Positions 11,462 to 23,954 are shown, counted from the stretch's first letter. The stretch: 64,000 nt of DNA from Coriolopsis trogii (GCA_020543525.1 JAHYIO010000003.1:2046001-2110000), one strand, 5' to 3'. Translations and numbers: made by a program. The notes: generated by a model not told the origin, from the letters alone.

Positions 11462-12308
11462 TTAAGGCAGGACTCCAAGGACGGGTTGCCAGCTCGCGGC
11501 CGACACATGGCGTAATTCTATAAGAATAATTCTCTCGAATCCGACCACTCCCGGCCCCAGCCTGACAGAGGGGTGTACATATGGGACAGACTGCGTGCGC
11601 TATATAGACCGTACAAGGCCCGGTGAGATGAGACCGCATAGCAGGCCGAGTGCAGCAGTCCTCACCTGTAAGAAGTCGTAAATCTCCTTGGCAATTTTCT
11701 CCGCCAGCTTCGCTCTCGTGATCGACCTTGAGTTGTTGGCTAAGTTCCGAACGTTGATCTGTTTCTCGTGAGATCTGCACAGGGCAATCTGGGGATTACA
11801 AAGAGCCCAGTCAGCATGACTCCTCCAGTGATGCGGCGCGAGCCGAAACTCACCGACAGACGGAGCGACTGCTTCTGACTCTTGGTGTCATCGGAGAACA
11901 CAGCATCGTCCTTGCCAAGCAACTGGGTCAAGCGGCCCTCCATGGCGTCCTGCAGACGGACGTAGTTCTTCGTCGCCGTGGTGAACACAATGGACGGCTT
12001 CTGCACGAATCGGCGGTTGTTGGCATACGGCTCTTGCGGAAGAATGTAGTACGGCGGCTGGGGAGGACGCTGGAGGTACGAGCATGGTCAAAACCGTGTC
12101 ACAAGATTGTCAGGAGGAGTGAATGACGCACCTGCGCGTGGCCAATATTAGAGTGATTCATAGAGAGCCCAAGGCTGTTCCAGTATTGCTCGTTAGTTTG
12201 TTGGAACAGTAGGAAACACTCCTGATCTGTCAGTGGCCTAGCCACCTCCTCGGTTTGTGTCGGAACATCCTCGTTAGGAAGGGCGCCGTTGTAGGGTTGG
12301 TAGGACAT
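11462..12308 (-). CDS. orphan family protein, copy D (214 aa)
   Basis: Not recognised; fourth family member and probably the best preserved. Exons 12308-12132, 12069-11854, 11788-11666 and 11590-11462, all introns phase 0, give 214 aa. It starts MSYQPYNGALPNEDVP and carries NEQYWNSLGLSMNH, then YYILPQEPYANNRRFVQ, VRLQDAMEGRLTQLLG, QKQSLRLS, HEKQINVRN, AKLAEKIAKEIYDFLQ and ELRHVSAASWQPVLG. Unlike copies A and B the first two exons are fused into one (59 codons). Its second exon is exactly 72 codons, the length of the equivalent exon of copy A. The glutamine/tyrosine/proline-rich N-terminus suggests a soluble intracellular protein, but that is inference. The last acceptor (CGCAG before 11590) was chosen for phase. 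Confidence 0.7.
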
Positions 12309-13155
12309 CGCGAAGCCGGAGAAGAAAAGGATGACAAGGACGATGAAAGAAAGTGAAAGATCGTCAATTAGTGAAAGGAAGCGGGAGGTACTTGGCAAAG
12401 CTGCACACAGATGAGTACTTGCTGACTCGTCCATGTTCCTGCAACTTATATGCTTCCTAGCAAGACGCAGGTTATGGCTCGGACATCCATGCGGGTCATC
12501 TCGAACAGCGCTGTCCCTGTGCCGCAACTTTGACACACTGCCCAAGGATCGATGTCACCGCACACACTCGCGATCACCGCAAAGTTAACTCGTATCAACT
12601 CACAATTGAAACGTCAACTGGCTTGCCGGAGTACCATTTTGCTTCGGTGTCACTTAGCCGGACGGTGGCCGGTTCCCCGCCGCCTCCTAGTTGTCCTACG
12701 CATTATGCTGTGCCAAACTCGCCAGAGCGTTGTACATACCTTCTGGGAACAACGTTGAAGGCGCTTTCTGCTCGGCGGTTTGTTCCGCCGATGTTGAAAA
12801 GTCTGGCAAAGTGCGATAAGCAGTGCAGTCTCCCGACTCAACCGAAATCCGTCACGCACCCGCTCAAGCCGCACTTACCCAAGGGAGTCGGGCTCGCAGC
12901 CTTTCATAGGAGCATGGCGGCACTCACAACTGCCCGAAACAGGGCCGAACAGAATCGACAACGCAGTTCCGTTACACGTGGAGTTCACCAACAAGTGACT
13001 GGGAGACGGAAAGTTAGATATCTTGATGCTCACGTCACGCGCGATTGATGTCACATATCGACCGCGAATGTGGGATTACCATATCGATAGCTGCAATGAA
13101 TAGCGTAGTGTACAGAGATGCAGTGACAGCAAAGCAAACCAATGTCCATGAGAAT
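12309..13155. other. intergenic between SPT16 stop and orphan copy D
   Basis: About 850 bases that must hold the SPT16 3' untranslated region and the promoter of copy D. A plus-strand frame 12530-13048 is open for 172 codons but starts at a non-ATG codon, has no motif, and reads as proline/arginine-rich noise. No gene is called. Confidence 0.5.
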
Positions 13156-16100
13156 CTAACGCTTGCCGTTCGCCTTGCCCTTGGCCTTAGCGGGAGCCTT
13201 CTTCTTCGGCCGGTCCGAATCGTCAGACTCGTGCCCACGGCCAATCTCGATGCGCTTCTTGTCGTCTGTGTTCGCAGGTGGCGTTCGTAAGCGATCAATG
13301 GCAGATGTTTTGGATTGACAAAGCACGAACCTTTGGCCGCCTTGCGTTCCAGCTCATCCCAGTCATCGCCTGTATGCAGGTAAGCAAACGGTCAGCAACA
13401 CGCAAATTGAGACGCCAAACCTTCGCTATCATCCGAGCCGAAGTCTGAGCCGCTCCCTTCGTCATCGCTTGCATCAGAGCCGTCGAAGTAGTCACTGCCG
13501 TCCTCGCTACTTTCGGAGCTCTCAACCTCGTCCGATTCGGCCTCAAACTCTGATTCGGTGTCAGAGTCATCGTCGGCTTCACTCTGCGAAGTACCGAACA
13601 GTGGCACGTCAGAACGGCGACTTGACGCCGAGACGGCGTAAACGGAGACGGTCTGTACATACCTCTTCTCCACCGGCGGCTCCGCCCAGGAACGACCAGC
13701 CACCTTGTTGGAAAAAGTCGTAGGGGTCTTCATTGATGGTCTTCATGATAGGCCCCCAGTTCAAGTTGACAGGACCCTCGCTCAGGGGTATGTCAACGGA
13801 ACTAGCGGCGATCTGGTCAGCAACCCCGACGTTGTACGACTATCCGAAACACGTACTCTAACCAATTCTTCACGTCATCCAGCTGCGCGCTAGGTATGGA
13901 ATTGATGTGAAGCGGGGTTTTGGTAAAGTCCTTGAAGATGAGCACCATGTCGAACTGCTTCAGACCGAATTGCACGCGCTCCAACGATGCAATCTCGATG
14001 TCGGACAGTGTGACCACGAGGAACGGCGGGTCGGATAGGTGGACAAGGCACTCAGTCGTAGGCTGAAGGCGCACATTCGTTCTGAAGGGCACACCCTCGA
14101 ATGACAACTCGCGGAACGGGATGTCAGGTTCCAGGGAATCACCAGTCTGGGCAGCGATTTGGTTAGGTTCAAGATTTTCGGCAAGGATCATTCCGAATGA
14201 CTACAGAAGAACGTACCGAAGCCGTAGCAGCTTCCGCGATCTTCTCGGAGAACAACTTGAATTCTTTGTTGAGCATTTGACGCCGCTTACGTTCCTGCTG
14301 CTCAAGCTCAAGCTCGTCCTCGTCGCCGTAACGATACTTGCGCTTCCGGTTACCAGTCTCATCGAACTGGACATCAGATGCTTCTCGATAGAACTGGACA
14401 TCCTGGAGACACGGATATCAGCTGTGATGTGCAGAAGTCGTTGGGTACGCGAACTTACATGCGCCTTCTTCTTTCCTATCATTATAGGCGCCTTAAGATG
14501 GATGTGGATAATGACCAAGAGCTCATGATCACAAGGTTGGAAGAAGAGATGTTTGACGTTGCTGAACAAGATGTCTGCGATTACGTGATCAGTCGTGGGT
14601 TATGAGTGAAAGCTGTGCACCGGTCGTCTACTTACCTATCTTCTGCGAACCCATTGGACTCTGGTATCGGAGGCCATTCTGGTGGATTTCCACCTCACCC
14701 GGTAGCCGTTTGCCATCGAGCGCAGGCCGAACAAAGACCTCCGGCAACTTCGTAGGCCGGCGTCCCTTGATCTCTACTAGCGTGTCCTGCTCAATGACAT
14801 CCGCCATCTCCTTCTTCTGCTGCTCCCGCTTATTGACCTCCTTCTTGAGATCCGTGATCTGTTTGGAGATATGATCGAAACGACTCCCGTCTGGCGAGCG
14901 ATACGTTATAGAACGGATGAACGTCGCGTCAGGATCTTCGAAGGGCTAGAAAGATACAACCTCAGCGAATTGAAAGGTTGCGATGAAGTGGCATGAACCT
15001 ACCGTATCTTCTTTCCTCCCCGCCAACTGTCCCGGAGTCTGGAAATTGACGCGCAGTAGAGTAAACTCAGCTTCCTCACTCTTGCTGACGTTCTTGATGG
15101 TGTTGATGTGGAAAGGAACTGCGTATCCGTAGATAGGCAGTACAACTGTCTGCGACTTCCTGTCGACGAAGATCTGCCGCCCAAGTGAGTAACATAGTGG
15201 AAACGTCTGTTGTAAGGACATACCCTGAGATGCTCGACTTCACGCGGAAGGGCAGCCTCGCCCTTGTAGCTTTGGAAACGCTTCCAGCCTTTGCCTTCCT
15301 TGCCACCAGTACCACCTCCCCCTTCGGAGAACCTGGCCAACCCTTCCTGATGCAACCTCGTGTGCAATTCTCGCTGATGTTCCGCAATCTTGGCCGACAT
15401 CGACTGTACCAACTCGTCCTGGGCAGCGCTGCGAGTCTTGTTACGAAGAACCTTGCCGCCTGCCATCTTGTTCTTGGCGGGAGAGGCGTTGCCGTTGACC
15501 CCAACCTTCGCTGTCGGCGGTTTCTTGCTCGGCGCTTTCGACGACGGGCCCTCATCGTCCTGATTCAGGAAGAACATGGTGTCTTTGATGGATTTAACAC
15601 CAGAGGTGAGACACGTCGCCTTGTCTGTACCGATAAGGATGGTGTCTGTGAGCTGTAAAGCGTACCTAGCATTGTGAGTCAGCTAACAGCGCGACTCGCA
15701 CAGTGTGTTATAGGTACCGACTTTTTGCCACCTTCGTCTAGGTTGGTAAAACCCAAAATTAGGTTGAAGACCATCCCAGACCGCAGTTTGCGAGCATTCT
15801 TGCCGGAGAGGACATACGACGCGTCACGGAACTCCATTCCCATCTATCGATGCGTTCGAGGAGTAGAGTGAGTAGAGCTCATGCGAAATAGAGTTGCTAC
15901 GTACACCATGACCTATGTTCTTCACGAAATGGGGCTCCAGCTCAGGCTTCTTCTCTCGCACGTAGGAAATAGCATACTGGTAAAGATCCTTCGCGATGGC
16001 GCCTTCCTTGAGGCGGGGCAAGAGATCCTGCTGCAAAGAGTACAGAAGAGAGTATATGGCTTCTTGTTCCTAATCGTCACACGATTGGTATCCATGGCAC

Positions 16101-17380
16101 TGACAATTCGGGAAATCACGCTTACCTTCGAGGGATCGACAATGAAGCTACGCCCTAGGTTGGCACAATAGCTCTTGTATCGCATGCCAACAGACACAAG
16201 AAGCACCCCTTTGTGAGAGATATCATCTTGAGTAGACTCGGCCATAGGACTAATATCGTAACCACTGCTCGTGGATTGCGATTGAACGATTGGGGGGTAG
16301 CAGAACTCTGTTGAGCCCCAATCAACCTAGGTGACAAGCTCGTTCGTGACGCATGTCAGACTTCGGAAGAAGGTCAACTCACATCGTTCAGACCACGGCC
16401 CTTGCTCCAAACCTTCATGTCTGGACCCTTGGCTTTGTCGCCTTCGCCGTATCCCAGACGTGTCTCGATCTGGGCAGTGAAGGCCTCGTGGGATATCTTC
16501 GCCTCCCTGTCGAGGATAGTCTCGAGTTTGGGTGCGATGTAATGTGAGAGGAGGGTGGACGTGAGGTTTGCTGCACTCCGAACGCATTTCTACGCACAAG
16601 AGGTTGGATGAGGCGCATAGAAAGACACGGGAAATAACACACCAGCTCATCTTCGTCCTTCACCGCAAGTAGGGAGGCAATGGCAGGCGACATATCTGTC
16701 AATGTTGGCTTCTTTTCAGCGTCCGCGACCATTTTGGTCCACTCGTCCACCAGCTTTCCCGAGTGTGGCTCCTTAGTCAGTGTTCCAACCCGATCATGAG
16801 CTGCGTAAGCTTGGAAGAATCGAGGGACAGCATCGGTGGGAGGATCCTTGGCTTTGGCCTGCACGTAGAACTCGATCGGAATGGACGTGTTCGCATTCTT
16901 CAGCTGCGACAAAATTTTTGCTGAAGTAAATCCACGAAGTGAGTGGACGCATAACCAGCTTGAGACGACATTCGGATACCTTTTGACGCCGAACATAAGA
17001 CGGAGAGCTGGTTCTTCTCGAACAGAAGGAAGGTTGAGGGAAACTCAAATCCAAGTAGCCAGGTCTTGATGGACGACACGTCAGGATCAAACGAGAACAC
17101 GCAGCTGAAAAAGAACGCACCTGGAATGCAGTCCCTTTCCGTATGAGCTCATCTTCAGCAGCAGGGTCTCCAGCCATCAGCAACAACGCGTCAACGTCAG
17201 CTATGGAGCTGTAGTCATCGTCCTTCTGAGCGCCCTGTGTGTACAACACGAATGAGTGTTGGATATTGAGTGATAGAACATTGACGCGTTGCCGCTGTGT
17301 TGACTGACATTCCATCCGTTGTAGATTAACCGGAGCCGTTTTGCAAAGAGCTCTGCATTGAGGCGTACAGAGCTAGCCAT
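13156..17380 (-). CDS. SPT16: FACT complex subunit Spt16 (histone chaperone)
   Basis: Spt16 forms FACT with Pob3 and loosens and rebuilds nucleosomes during transcription and replication in the nucleus. The ATG at 17380 opens [23 protein letters not shown]; about fifteen short introns follow. The N-terminal pseudo-aminopeptidase domain is seen in [31 protein letters not shown] and VKNIGHG...[13 protein letters not shown]; the metal ligands of true aminopeptidases are not expected in this family. The dimerisation and middle domains appear as [36 protein letters not shown] sequence near 14540 and [14 protein letters not shown]...[16 protein letters not shown], with [21 protein letters not shown] near 13720. 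The C-terminus is the usual acidic tail ([19 protein letters not shown]) ending in a basic [12 protein letters not shown] nuclear signal. Length and order match fungal Spt16 (about 1,030 aa). Confidence 0.95.
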
Positions 17381-17972
17381 GCCGGGAGTAATTGAAGGGT
17401 GTCAGGGCGGAAAGGTTAGCAGGGATGGAGGAAGAGTCAGACCGCAAGGAAGAGCGCGTCCGTTGTGGCGCGTCTCAGGCGGCACGTTGCGGAGTCTCAA
17501 ATGGGCGTGACTGCACGTGAGTGTGACCGGGTCCATCACGTCGCGACTGAACGCGTTCTCCGGCCACTCTGCGGGCCGGGATGTGCCGCCCATGCCCCAG
17601 GACGGCAAAGGTCAAGAGGATGGAATGCGACGGATAGACTGTTGTTCTTACCAATTGCAATATACCAGGCATCTTGCGACATACAGCATGTTCTGTCCCG
17701 CTTGCGTGCATGCATCCAGAAGACCGCTGGTGGGAAGCCGGAGAGAGTGCGCACTTGAACCTAAGCAGGCTTACAGACAGCGTCTACCCGGGGCGTTGGG
17801 CATGCTCCAAGTACGTATACGCCTTCCACACCGTCGACCCGCAGCCCACTTCTCGACCCTCACCTGGCCTTCATTCAGGATCGCCCTCTTCATCAACTGA
17901 CCTGAGCAAACTCTGGAATCCAGTAAAGAACACCTGGGGCAGCGACGTCTCGCGTTCTCAGTCTTGCCACCC
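17381..17972. promoter_or_regulatory. divergent promoter region, SPT16 / acyl-CoA synthetase-like gene
   Basis: SPT16 starts at 17380 on the minus strand and the next gene at 17973 on the plus strand, so both promoters share these 592 bases. Open frames here on both strands have no motif. I see no clear TATA box. Confidence 0.5.
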
Positions 17973-20074
17973 ATGGCACTCTCTGACTACCTGGTCACCG
18001 ACGACCTCACTATCATCTTAGCGCTCGTCGCTGCTGGCCTGTTCCTCCTCCACAACCTCTACAAACCCCAGGCTCTTGTACACCCCATCCTCCTCGGTCG
18101 GCAGAGCGATGTTGCGCGCGTTAGGAATCCGCGTCAAAGTGCAGTGTATCGCAACTACAGCACAGGCATGCTCGGCCGCGTGAGTGCATGTCGCTCGCCT
18201 CCAATCTTCGACCCTCACACACGCATTCGTTAGTTCCCTTTGCGCCCCACCAAGGACCAACAAGTTGTGTTGGATCTAGTGAAGCCTGATGCCGATGCTC
18301 CTCGTACACTTTGGAACACCAAGGTGGGTAGTGCAGTCTCACCTCATCTGCCCTGAACGAGGCACTGACCGCGACTTCCAGACCACCAACCCGCAATTGA
18401 GAGAGCGGGCGGCAAACTTTGGTGCTGGACTCGCTCGCCTTGCCGGGGTGGTATCGCAGGAATCCAACGTGTTGCTGTTGTTGAATGATAGTATCGGTAT
18501 GTGGCCCTACATCAACATGAATCCATTCTTCTCTTACTCTCCAGCTGCCAGAATTCCTCATCTCGGATCTCGCCCTCGCATCTCATTCCGTGCCGTCCTT
18601 CACCCTCGCCAAACTGTCTCTCCTCTCCTCTGTCATTGAAAATCATCCGCCGTCTGTCATCATCACAGAGGCATCGTTCCTTAGCCACCTTCTGGAGCTG
18701 ATCTATGACTCGAACGAAGGGGGTCATCATACTCTTGTGGTCGTCGGGGACACTTCTGGCATCAAGATTCCTCGAGTAGACGGTGTGAAAATCTTACTAT
18801 GGGACGACGTAGAACGCGATGGAGCCACCCATGACAAACCTACTCTGCCAGTTCCCGGTATTTTGATGTTATGTACCTCTATGTACGAAACCATGTTGAC
18901 AAATCTCCGCAGAACCAAGCGATGTGTTCACCGTCGCTTTTTATGAATCGCATCTTGGCAAACTAGAGGGCGTAAAAATTACACATCAAAACCTGACAGC
19001 TGGTGTGGCGGCGACCCGAGCTCTGTTGCCCACGTCCAGTGCGCTATCCCCCCTGGACACGATAGTCTCAGCATTCTCCCTCAGCTCTCCGTACGGGCGC
19101 ACTGTGGCATACACAGCGCTGTTTGAGGGCACCGGTTTCGCCACACTGGATAGCACGAAGGTGGTCAAGCCCGAAGATGGTACGTGTCCATGGCGCTTCC
19201 TTCTGTCGTACTCGTACATTGGCCTGAGCCGCTCTCGTTAGCTCCTGTCTTGCATGGACTTCCGGACTTCCAAACCTATTCCCAATACAGCATCTCGTCT
19301 CCGACAATCCTCTTTGTTCGCCCTGATCACGTTAACGCCCTCAGCAGCGCCATCGAGGTAGAAGCCAAGGGCTCCTGGCTCCTGTACAACTTTGCCTACC
19401 GGCACAAGCTCGCAGGTATCCTCGAGGGCTACATCACCAAGCAGAGCCTCTGGGATCGCCTCGTGTTCGACGCTGCGCGTGTCGCTGTGTTGGGCAAAGG
19501 CGCAGGCACTATCCGCGCCGTCATCGTCAGTGGAGGTGCGTCACCTTTCTCTCTTCATTTCGTCCTGTTATCCGCAGCGTCCTCACCCAACACGCATACA
19601 GGTAACATCGACATTCAATCCATCACCTCCGCCCGTATCGCGTTCTCCGTTCCCCTCGTCCACGCCCATGCACACCCGATCTCCGCCGGCCCCCTCTTCG
19701 CCACGCACCCGTTCGACCTGCAGACGTTCCCAATCAACAATCGCTCCATCGCCGGCGCGACCTCTGGGGACAACTACGCCTTCACGTACGCTACCCCGGT
19801 CGGCGCACCTGCGGTCAATGTGGAAGCGAAGCTGTTCGACATCGACGATACGGCAGTCGAGAACGGCACGGACCCCGTCGGCAACCTCTACGTGCGCGGA
19901 CCCGCCGTAGGCCGTCCGCTGTCAGTGCCAGACGACGAGCCGGAGGATGATGAGCACGGCTGGAGGACGCTCGGTGAGCGGGCCAGGATCGCTCCCAACG
20001 GCACGTTCAAAATTACTACTCCTCCCCGATTCTGGCATCTGCAGCAGCAGGAACAGGAGGGGGCTTCGAAGTAA
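17973..20074 (+). CDS. membrane-anchored acyl-CoA synthetase (AMP-binding)-like protein, likely pseudoenzyme
   Basis: About 600 aa from at least eight exons; ATG at 17973 (MALSDYLVTDD). Residues about 12-30 (TIILALVAAGLFLLHNLY) form a membrane anchor, followed by PILLGRQSDVARVRNPRQSAVYRN as in fungal long-chain acyl-CoA synthetase-like proteins. The body follows the family order: LRERAANFGAGLARLAG, NVLLLLNDSIEFLISDLALA, HPPSVIITEASFLSHLLE, EGVKITHQNLTAG, RAVIVSGGNID, GNLYVRGPAVG, WRTLGERARIAPNGTFKI. However, the phosphate-binding loop (normally rich in Ser/Thr/Gly before PKG) is AFYESHLGKLEG, the TGD of the adenylate site reads LGE, and the DRxK hinge is absent; the protein ends soon after. 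ATP-dependent ligation therefore looks unlikely. A lipid-binding or scaffold role is possible but is inference. No C-terminal peroxisomal tripeptide. Confidence 0.75.
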
Positions 20075-20937
20075 AGTATCTACAGATGTTGGTAGTCACG
20101 ATGTATGTGTTGCCTGGATCTCGCCGATTACCTCGGATCTGAGGACCCCGAGATGTCCATTGAAGTACTTTGTCACAGCTACACATCACTGTTAGTGGCG
20201 GCACGAGTCTGCGCTTACTCTCTATTCACTGAGACAGACCAGATCTTGGGCTGTGCGCAGTTTTTGCGAGAGGCTGTGGTTCCTAATGCGACTCTCAGAC
20301 ATCCTCTTCTACCAGGACGCGCAAGTACTATTCACAGCCCGTGAGGGCATTGACACTGCGTGATATATCGCAAAAATCTTCTGCCGAGTCGACGCGACGA
20401 CACATAAGCAGTCATGAAGCACAGAAGACTGGCCGAGCCTGTGATTAGGTCAAATAACGACGACATTACGCTACACATCATACACTGCAGGGCTGCCCCG
20501 TACTTCGCCAATGGGACGACCAGCACCAAACTGCGATAGCGATGGGCAGAAAACAACCACAGCGCACTGCTAGCGACACCACAACCAACAACAAACCCCT
20601 GCTAGCTCTTTGACCGCAGTTAGCGCGATGGACCACAAGATGGGATACCTGTCAATGTTAGTATGCACAAATTCGAAGATGATAGAGCCGTCGCTGAGAA
20701 ACAATCTGTAACCGGAGATTCAGTGCGCAACCTGCGATGATCACCCATAAGATCTTGCGGTCTTCTACACCGGAGCCGGCGATGTCGGTGGGCAAGGAAG
20801 CTGGACAGGGACGCGACCCTGAGACGCGATAGAGAAAACAACGTGGAGAGAGGCAACCCGAGGAAAGGGAACCGATCGATCACGAAGGCCGGACATGCCA
20901 TGGCGAATGTGCGCGGGGCGCTCTCGCACGCCATCTT
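20075..20937. other. intergenic between convergent genes, possible tiny minus-strand ORF
   Basis: About 860 bases between two convergent stops. On the minus strand near 20720-20570 an open frame reads DGSIIFEFVHTNIDRYPILW then further to a stop, and further upstream DIAGSGVEDRKILWVIIAG; they could be exons of a small membrane protein, but I found no consistent splicing and no family. Otherwise 3' untranslated sequence of both neighbours. Confidence 0.3.
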
Positions 20938-23671
20938 TCACTCGGTGCGAGGCCGCTTGGCGTCTAGGATAGTTCGTTAGAAAGACGAGCAAAACGGGCA
21001 CGATGCAATGCATACCTGGAGAACCGGGCGTGAAGTCATCGTAATCGTCGAAATCGTCAAGCTCGACCTCCTCATATGCCCGTTTGGAAGTCCTACTCGC
21101 GAGAGTAGTGGTAGAACTCTTGCGCGACAGACTCTCGGACTGGTCTGGGGAAGGCTTGGCGAAGTCGTCCTCGTTCTCCCAGTTATCATCTAGATCATCC
21201 GTATCTTCTGTCGGAGCGACATTGTTGCCCAAAGTGCTGCCATGGCTGTCGGATTCTTCGAACGGATTTGAGTGAGTGCTCATGACCTTTATCAGAGGCA
21301 TCATGAAACCTACTCATGTCTTGAAGCAGGACTGTTGTCGGTTCTTCGGTGTCGATTTGCTCGTTGCCATCGGGAACTGGATGTATGCGTAAGCATTGCG
21401 CTAGTCAATATGCGGACCGTGGCATACCTTCAGCGCTGTCAGAATGCTCGATATAATCAGTACCATCGTTCTGGTTCAAGACGGCATTCTCAGAATGCCC
21501 TACATTCACATTAGTCTTCAGAAATACTTTGGACTGAGATGTGGAACACATACCAGCGTCGTGTACTTGCGCCTCCACTTCATGTTCATACTCCCCATCT
21601 TCATCCCCTTCTGAGAGGGTACGGCTGACGGCCTCGTCCGCGAGGGTAGTGCGGCCATCGGCTTCATTGTCTCCTTCGCCGCCGAAATCTTCTGGGAGAT
21701 CGTCACCGAACTCGTCTTCGTCATCGCCGAAATGCTCATAGTCGACGTAGTCACCCGCTTCCTCCGCTGTCGTCTCATGCACCTCGTCTGCGTCCAATTT
21801 GTCTGTACTTCGGTCGTAAGCAGGCTCCCTCTCCTCTTCTGCAAACTCGTCCACTCCGCCATCGTCTGTCAATGCTGCTTCCCTCTGCTCGGCTTCTGTT
21901 ACTGCACCTTCTGTGGCATCTCCATCACCTTCATTTTTGCTTTCATCAAACCCTTCTTCAGGACCAAATTGGGACGTCGTCTCGGCCACGGCATCCGCAA
22001 GCGCTTGTTCCTGTACAAGTGTCGTTGCCTGCGGCGCCGGAGAGCCATTTCGTGACCTAGCGCGTGGCTCAACACCACGTTCGTTTCCTATCTGATCAGT
22101 AGCGTCCGAGGTCGACGGTTCTACGGTCGACTCGACGGCCTTCTGTTCTTCGAATTCCTGTGTTCCGTGGCCCGCGACCGATGCAAGAGGCTCTGACAAT
22201 ATGGTCAGATCGCGAAACAGGTATATTGCGTGAATACTCACCCTGCTCAGATTGTGCGTCAGTGTAAGTACTATCGAGCTGAGCCCCGGGGACTTCCTCT
22301 CCATCACCGCTGATATTAAGACGCGCGATTTGGTCTCTGAGTGTTGTGTAGCGGGTCACGAAGCGAGGCGTGAACACCTTCAGGCGAAGCCTCAATGGAC
22401 CATTGAGATCCGTCCCGTCGTGAAGAACGTTGAGTTCATGCAGTGTCACTTCATGCGTATAAACGTTGTCCTGTTGAGTGGTCAGCTTTGGGGACTGTCC
22501 ACATAACAGACTTGCAACATACCTCAGATATAGAGAGTTGGAGGTCGTATGCTTCGAGAACCAACTCGGCTTCTGTATACCCAGGCAGATTCTGTATGCA
22601 CTGCTCTTGCCGAAGAGCGGCGAAAACAGCTGAAAGAGGTTCATAATAGAGAGTCGGCCTATCGTGAAGAAGCAAATGGAGCGCATCGCCATTGTCGAGT
22701 CTGCTACTACTCGAAGGGCTTTGCGGGGCGCTAGAAGTAGGCAAGTTGAACAGAGAGCACTCGCCATACTCGATCGTAGAAGGGAGAGACAAGAGTACTG
22801 GAGGTGGAGGATCAATGTAGACACCGTCCGAAATCTCGTGAGGGTCGTTTGTTCCAACCGTTTCCGCTACCTCAGGTTGGTTTGCCTCGGGTTCAGCCGC
22901 GCCTGCATCGACGACGCTCCCAGATTCTTCGATCTCGGTATGAGTATTCTCGGGATTTACGGCGGGGGCTTCGTCTGGTTGGGCAGGCGTTGACTCGATC
23001 GCGGACAGTTGGGGTGAAGTTGCTTCTGGGTTCTCGGATGGATGAGATTCGACCACCGTGATGCCACTCTCATCGAAGCCGAAGACGCCCTCGACGTGAG
23101 CCGCTGTCCCTTCGATCTCAGTGACACCGAGCTCGATTGCGGTACTTTGAAGTGCATCCACGTCGACGACCACAACGGAAGGTTCTTGGGGTTGACCATT
23201 TGGCTGAGCGAGATCCGTCGAGAACGCTTCTGTCGCCACAGTCGATACCATGGCCGGGTCGGTCGGCAAAGCACCGTGCAGGTTGTCATCCGATGATGGG
23301 GCCGTCATCAGCGTTGTGTCTTCCGGCGAGGCGTTGGCAGGAGTGGGGTCGATCATCAGAGGTGAGGCAGCTTGCGATATGTCTACGTCGTAGACTTCGA
23401 CGTCTTGGAGTTCTTGCCCAACGTCGAACCCTTCGCCGTCGTCGGCCATTTCGTACTCCGTGATCGCATCGTCGTCATCGCCCATCTCAATTTCAATACC
23501 CTCCTGCACGTAGTCGAATGCGGTAGAATGCGAAGTAAGGGTATCGTCTCCCATACTCGCCTCCATGGAGAGCCATGTATCGGTGCTCGTCGTGCCAGGA
23601 TACATTGAGATATCGACGTCGCCGGAATCTGTCATCGGGGCGTCGAACGCCTCCGTCATTGTTGTTGTCAT
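20938..23671 (-). CDS. large acidic low-complexity protein, unknown function
   Basis: Not recognised. The ATG at 23671 opens MTTTMTEAFDAPMTDSGDVD and the protein, about 780 aa over several exons, is dominated by Asp, Glu, Ser and Thr (IEIEMGDDDDAITEYEMADD; EHFGDDEDEFGDDLPEDFGG). One ordered island is visible: DGDALHLLLHDRPTLYYEPLSA-type sequence, LRQEQCIQNLPGYTEAELVLEAYDLQLSISE and VTLHELNVLHDGTDLNGPLRLRLKVFTPRF, near 22700-22330. The C-terminus DNWENEDDFAKP...VELDDFDDYDDFTPGSP is spliced to a last exon encoding DAKRPRTE, a small basic nuclear-type motif. Overall this suggests a nuclear, chromatin- or transcription-associated protein, but that is inference from composition. The start is shared with RPC82 across a 283-base divergent promoter. 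Confidence 0.7.
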
Positions 23672-23954
23672 GTTTTGAGAGCGAATAGAGGGTAGAGAGG
23701 GCAGGGGAAGGCCCAGAGTGGATGGGTTTCTTTGCAGATGTGGAGCGCCTGAACAAGGCGCAAGGTGAGGGTGCTGCAGTGGTACTTCAGGGCAGGCTGG
23801 CCGGGACTTTGCGTTGGATTTTGCTTTGAGTTTCACTCCTCTAGCCTTGGACTTATTTCTGCCACAGCTTGTTCCGCCGTAGCTGCTACTGGTCATCCGA
23901 CATTCTCTGCTTCCATACTTTGGTTTGTTCTCGATGCCTTGCTAGTCGGACCAA
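23672..23954. promoter_or_regulatory. divergent promoter, acidic protein / RPC82
   Basis: Only 283 bases separate the start codons at 23671 (minus) and 23955 (plus). The two genes must share this compact promoter. No TATA box is evident. Confidence 0.5.

Noticed and set aside
2888..12308. Orphan family as mating-type homeodomain genes
   Set aside because: RRA-type motifs superficially recall homeodomain sequence, but the homeodomain core WFxNxR is absent in all four copies and there are no MIP neighbours.
12530..13048. 172-codon plus-strand open frame between SPT16 and orphan copy D
   Set aside because: It begins at a non-ATG codon, has no motif and lies in the space needed for the 3' end of SPT16 and the promoter of copy D.
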